From Bdellovibrionaceae bacterium UBA3535 (GTDB lineage Bacteria > Bdellovibrionota > Bdellovibrionia > Bdellovibrionales > UBA840): a DNA stretch of 35,405 nt. Every line of letters begins with the position of its first letter. Within the stretch, counting starts at the first letter, position 1. The position numbers and the translations under genes are program-made. The notes beneath the pieces are model-generated. The model was not told where the DNA came from. It was given only the letters and a program-made list of their open reading frames with translations, and made no database searches. The stretch covers positions 1 to 35,405 of the forward strand of contig DFOS01000006.1 of the NCBI GenBank assembly GCA_002376845.1, in the 5' to 3' direction. Shown piece by piece: positions 32,939 through 35,405 of this stretch.

Positions 32939-32939
32939 A

Positions 32940-33374
32940 TCACTCATCTCCTGCTTGGCGCATTTTCAAAATTTTATCCTGCCCTTGATGGCGCACAATA
33001 ACCAAGTTGTGCTGAATCTCCACTAATGTGTAGTCTGTATTGGGAATCAGCTCCCCAGGCTTGGCATAAATGGTCTCACCCTCCGAGTTCACAAACATAG
33101 CCCTTGGGTTGTCACCACCATAAATGGTTCCCTTCAACTCAAGAGGAGAGCTGGGAATATATTTTTCTATATCCGGTACACTCGGCTCCTTGATCGGAAG
33201 CGAGCGAATGATCTCTTTGATCTGCTCTTTATCAATTTCTGGCATCTTCGGTTTTGCAACAGAGGGCTGCGGTTTTTCATTTAGAGGCTTATCGTCGCCA
33301 TATTTTTTTTCCAATTCATCATAAAGAATCAAATACGCCAACATTGCCAGGGCAATCACAACAATGATTTTCAT
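32940..33374 (-). CDS. Orphan GspC/PilP-like periplasmic protein
   Basis: A 144-residue protein with an N-terminal membrane anchor (about 3-18), a Pro/Lys-rich linker (25-75) and a small C-terminal beta domain: LKGTIYGGDNPRAMFVNS, IYAKPGELI, and YTLVEIQHNLVIVRHQG. This is the layout of the homology region of type II secretion GspC and of the pilus protein PilP, which link inner- and outer-membrane parts. No other secretion or pilus genes are nearby, so the partner is unknown. The family call rests on fold pattern and is moderate. The ATG follows TAGGAT at about 8 nt. Confidence 0.68.
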   Translation of the reverse strand: MKIIVVIALAMLAYLILYDELEKKYGDDKPLNEKPQPSVAKPKMPEIDKEQIKEIIRSLPIKEPSVPDIEKYIPSSPLELKGTIYGGDNPRAMFVNSEGETIYAKPGELIPNTDYTLVEIQHNLVIVRHQGQDKILKMRQAGDE

Positions 33375-33434
33375 TTCTTTATCCTAACATCATCGGAAGA
33401 GACTAGAACATCCTTAGAAAGTACGATTAAGACT

Positions 33435-33463
33435 TTGGACATGTTATTTAGAAAAATTATTTT
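33435..33463 (+). promoter_or_regulatory. Candidate promoter for the small lipoprotein gene
   Basis: TTGGAC (33435-33440) and TATTTT (33458-33463) are 17 bp apart. The start would fall about 35 bp before the ATG at 33508, leaving room for the GGAGG ribosome site at 33499-33503. Confidence 0.4.
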
Positions 33464-33507
33464 CAGTCTCGGTAAGAATCGATATCGTGTAAGGATACGG
33501 AGGTGTG

Positions 33508-33870
33508 ATGAAATTTTTTGTTCTATCGATTTTTGTTTTCCTAGCAGCTTGTAGTCAAAAAGACTTAGAAAGACGCTCCCAATTAGATAGAAACAAAGAA
33601 AAGCTCATTAAAGTCCTAAACGAGATGCACAACCACTTTCAGCTTGCCTGTATGAACAATCACTTATTAATGGAATCCGATCTGGTAAAAATAGTAAAAC
33701 CTTTACATGTGGAGGACCTAGAAATCGCTTTAATTGGCTCCAATAAGGACAACTGTGAAGCTCAAGTAAAGATTCAAGGCATGTGGAAGAAGGGAACCGA
33801 GCCTTACAAGAGCCCTCTGATTGTAAAGCTACCACTGGACTATATTGCTAGGGAAAAACTAGGATTCTAA
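33508..33870 (+). CDS. Small lipoprotein, unknown function
   Basis: A 120-residue lipoprotein with signal MKFFVLSIFVFLAACS and lipobox L-A-A-C. The mature part is helical at first (about 20-50, rich in Lys/Arg/Gln/Glu), then a beta-rich portion with two further Cys (LACMNN and DNCEA). No known family recognised. ATG 33508 follows GGAGG by 4 nt; the GTG one codon upstream is too close. The 3' end overlaps kdsA on the other strand by 12 bp. Confidence 0.72.
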   Translation: MKFFVLSIFVFLAACSQKDLERRSQLDRNKEKLIKVLNEMHNHFQLACMNNHLLMESDLVKIVKPLHVEDLEIALIGSNKDNCEAQVKIQGMWKKGTEPYKSPLIVKLPLDYIAREKLGF

Positions 33871-34716
33871 ATTTGCTCGCCAAATATTTTGTAAATTTCT
33901 AAGCATGCTTTCCATCTGCTGCAGTGGAAAACTAGATGGTCCATCACATAGAGCTTCTTTTGGATTGGGATGGGTTTCTACAAACAAGCCATCCACTCCC
34001 AGTGCAAGAGCCGCTCTTGCTAGGGGCCAAGACATTTCGCTACGCCCGCCACTTGCCGTGGAGCCCGCATCCCCTAAAACTTGTGTGGAATGGGAAACAT
34101 CCAAAATCACCGGCTTGCCCAACTCACGCATCTCCACCAATCCAATATAATCATTTACCAAACGGTGATAGCCGAAAAATGTGCCGCGATCACAAAGCAA
34201 GACCTTTTCGTTTCCTGCCTCTTTGGCCTTAGTCACCACATTTTTCATTCCCCAAGGGGAGAGAAATTGCCCTTTTTTAATATGAAGAACCTTGCCAGTT
34301 TCCGCTGCCGCAACAATCAAATCCGTTTGCCGAGATAAAAATGCAGGGATTTGAATAACATCCAAAACATCCTTTGCCCATTCCACCTCAACGCTTTCAT
34401 GTACATCGGATAACAACATACAGCCAACTTTGGACTTTACTCGCTCAAGGCCCTTTAAAGCTTGTTTTTTACCCGGACCACGGAAGGAATGGATGCTTTG
34501 CCGATTCGCCTTATCATAGGAACATTTTAAAATCCAAGGCACACCTATGGACTCGGTAACACGTTTTAACTCTTGTGCCACCTCAAGTACCATGCCCTCA
34601 TCTTCAAAAATATCGGGTCCGGCAAAAAGGTTCCATTGTTTTGCATCTCCCCAGGTGATTTTGGGCTGATTTTCAATGTCTAAAACTACGGGATTTTCGA
34701 TGGCTTTAAAGGGCAT
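33859..34716 (-). CDS. kdsA: 3-deoxy-8-phosphooctulonate synthase (KDO8P synthase)
   Basis: A 285-residue enzyme condensing arabinose-5-phosphate with PEP to make KDO8P for lipopolysaccharide. Signatures are KCSYDKANRQS, HSFRGPG, SDVHE, IPAFLSRQTDL, KKGQFLSPWGMKN and the LDVSHSTQ, FVETHPNP and CDGPSSFP loops. H209, E247 and D258 fall at the spacing of the metal ligands of the Aquifex enzyme. The fourth ligand position, Cys in metal-dependent and Asn in metal-independent enzymes, is Asp35 (FAGPDIFED). ATG 34716 follows AGAGGA by about 4 nt and gives the normal length; the open frame reaches back to 34755. Confidence 0.95.
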   Translation of the reverse strand: MPFKAIENPVVLDIENQPKITWGDAKQWNLFAGPDIFEDEGMVLEVAQELKRVTESIGVPWILKCSYDKANRQSIHSFRGPGKKQALKGLERVKSKVGCMLLSDVHESVEVEWAKDVLDVIQIPAFLSRQTDLIVAAAETGKVLHIKKGQFLSPWGMKNVVTKAKEAGNEKVLLCDRGTFFGYHRLVNDYIGLVEMRELGKPVILDVSHSTQVLGDAGSTASGGRSEMSWPLARAALALGVDGLFVETHPNPKEALCDGPSSFPLQQMESMLRNLQNIWRANLES

Positions 34717-34776
34717 ATCTTCCTCTTTTTGAATACTACTTGCAGACCCTAACATTTTTTCATACTATTAGGGCAT

Positions 34777-34804
34777 CTTATAACCCAATGGCTAAATTGT
34801 CGAA
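34777..34804 (-). promoter_or_regulatory. Candidate kdsA promoter
   Basis: On the minus strand TTCGAC (34804-34799) and TATAAG (34782-34777) are 16 bp apart. The spacer coincides with the left arm of the inverted repeat at 34786-34844. Transcription would begin near 34770, about 55 bp before the kdsA ATG. Confidence 0.42.
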
Positions 34805-34844
34805 CTTATATAGTATATTTTCCCATTACAATTTATAGCCATTG
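34786..34844. repeat. Long imperfect inverted repeat in a divergent promoter region
   Basis: CAATGGCTA and AATTGT (34786-34800) are matched inverted by ACAATT, a 2-nt bulge and TAGCCATTG (34828-34844): 15 paired bases with a 27-bp spacer. The left arm fills the spacer of the candidate kdsA promoter, and the right arm overlaps the -35 of the plus-strand promoter. The geometry suits a regulator binding both promoters, although a cruciform or chance AT-rich match is possible. Confidence 0.55.
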
Positions 34845-34870
34845 ACCGCTTATTACGCACCATATAAAAT
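34842..34870 (+). promoter_or_regulatory. Promoter for the unknown gene at 34892
   Basis: TTGACC (34842-34847) and TAAAAT (34865-34870) are 17 bp apart, close to the sigma-70 consensus. The start would fall about 15 bp before the ATG, with AGAGGA in the leader. Confidence 0.55.
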
Positions 34871-34891
34871 CTAGGTTGAGAGAGGAAATGG

Positions 34892-35392
34892 ATGAACATT
34901 GATATTAAAAACTTTGAACGCTCCGATGATGCCAAGCGCATTTATGATTCGCTACTACGTTTCGAAGAGCTACTGCATGAGTATGGCTACGAAACGAAAG
35001 CTTTCCGAGACGATGGCCAGAAACAAAAGTTTTTTACCCTATCCTACCTAGACATTGAACGCATACGCATATCCTTTATGCCTTATTACAATAGCCTGCA
35101 AAAAGCCTTAAAAAGCGGAATCAATCTAACAGAGCATAAAGTCGTACTTGATTTCTTTATTCAGCTCCATGACTGGCAATTACTAGCCGATATAAGAGAT
35201 AAGATTTCGAATACCGATGTTATCCAGATCTACAACCGAGATATAAAATCTATCTTTCGCAGTTTAAATTATTTTGACCACTCCACATATAGTTTGTTTG
35301 AAATATTCACCCATGATTATTGGCAACTCTATGATCGCGATAACTCCATATTGCAGGAGCTAGCCAATAAACGGGGCATGCTACTTCGTTAA
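34892..35392 (+). CDS. Protein of unknown function
   Basis: A 166-residue, soluble, mostly helical protein with many acidic, basic and aromatic residues (FERSDDAKRIYDSLLRFEELLHEYG-type start; YNRDIKSIFRSLNYF; FEIFTHDYWQLYD). No signal peptide, membrane helix or catalytic motif is recognised. AGAGGA lies about 5 nt before the ATG, and it has a good promoter of its own. It is complete, ending 13 bp before the window edge. Divergent from kdsA and sharing the inverted repeat with it; whether the function is related is unknown. Confidence 0.72.
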   Translation: MNIDIKNFERSDDAKRIYDSLLRFEELLHEYGYETKAFRDDGQKQKFFTLSYLDIERIRISFMPYYNSLQKALKSGINLTEHKVVLDFFIQLHDWQLLADIRDKISNTDVIQIYNRDIKSIFRSLNYFDHSTYSLFEIFTHDYWQLYDRDNSILQELANKRGMLLR

Positions 35393-35405
35393 ATTGAAAA
35401 AAAGG

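Noticed and set aside
1..35405. Insertion sequences, prophage genes, toxin-antitoxin pairs, CRISPR arrays
   Set aside because: No transposase, integrase, phage structural, paired toxin-antitoxin or spaced-repeat pattern was seen on either strand.

Overview
The window looks like a chromosomal segment of a Gram-negative bacterium, most likely a relative of Bdellovibrio (Bdellovibrionota). This is inferred from the density of small secreted lipoproteins, one of them with a 'YQNC' lipobox, together with outer-membrane genes (kdsA, bamB, a DUF2490-like barrel), a b558-type succinate dehydrogenase and low-to-mid GC judged by eye. I see no insertion sequence, phage gene, CRISPR array or integration scar. 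It reads as a densely packed housekeeping region with lineage-specific surface genes scattered through it.

Layout. 1-2.6 kb: a small CCCH-type protein and two convergent lipoproteins (one of unknown fold, one with a VWA domain). 2.8-4.5 kb: an IMP dehydrogenase/GMP reductase-family enzyme without CBS domains, preceded by a membrane protein. 4.7-7.3 kb: tRNA-Leu(UAA), a small outer-membrane barrel, rarD and a membrane-anchored alpha/beta hydrolase. 7.4-13.3 kb: a plus-strand operon lysC-apaG-mutA(short)-mutB-meaB, joining aspartate-family synthesis to methylmalonyl-CoA metabolism. 13.3-17.9 kb: a large ASH/FN3-repeat lipoprotein, asnS and divergent rsmG. 17.9-20.5 kb: a secreted Trp/Tyr/Gly-tailed small protein, a divergent subtilisin-like protease and a Maf/YceF-type pyrophosphatase. 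20.5-25.3 kb: sdhCAB and a NupC-type nucleoside transporter. 25.4-29.4 kb: two rRNA-modification enzymes, divergent from a yfgM-like/bamB/lipoprotein operon. 29.4-33 kb: glutaredoxin 2 and a phnDCE-type ABC transporter. 33-35.4 kb: an orphan GspC/PilP-like protein, a small lipoprotein, kdsA and an unknown gene.

How the genes work together. The Mut/MeaB cluster feeds methylmalonyl-CoA (from propionyl-CoA or branched amino acids) into succinyl-CoA, and the Sdh complex encoded further along oxidises succinate. NupC would import nucleosides and the IMPDH/GMPR-family enzyme handles purine nucleotides. BamB, the YfgM-like protein, the lipoproteins and KdsA serve the outer envelope.

Most notable points. 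(i) All seven convergent junctions have either overlapping 3' ends or a gap of at most 2 bp. (ii) A long imperfect inverted repeat between kdsA and its divergent neighbour has its two arms placed in the two predicted promoters. (iii) KdsA carries Asp where the family has the class-defining Cys or Asn. (iv) The methylmalonyl-CoA mutase small subunit lacks its C-terminal B12-like domain. (v) A divergent split-domain subtilase is paired with a W/Y/G-rich secreted protein. I did not find a clearly new multi-gene defence or mobile system; the protease pair is the best candidate for an undescribed module. All intergenic gaps are under 200 bp. Many starts were moved inward from the longest reading frame to the codon with a Shine-Dalgarno sequence.
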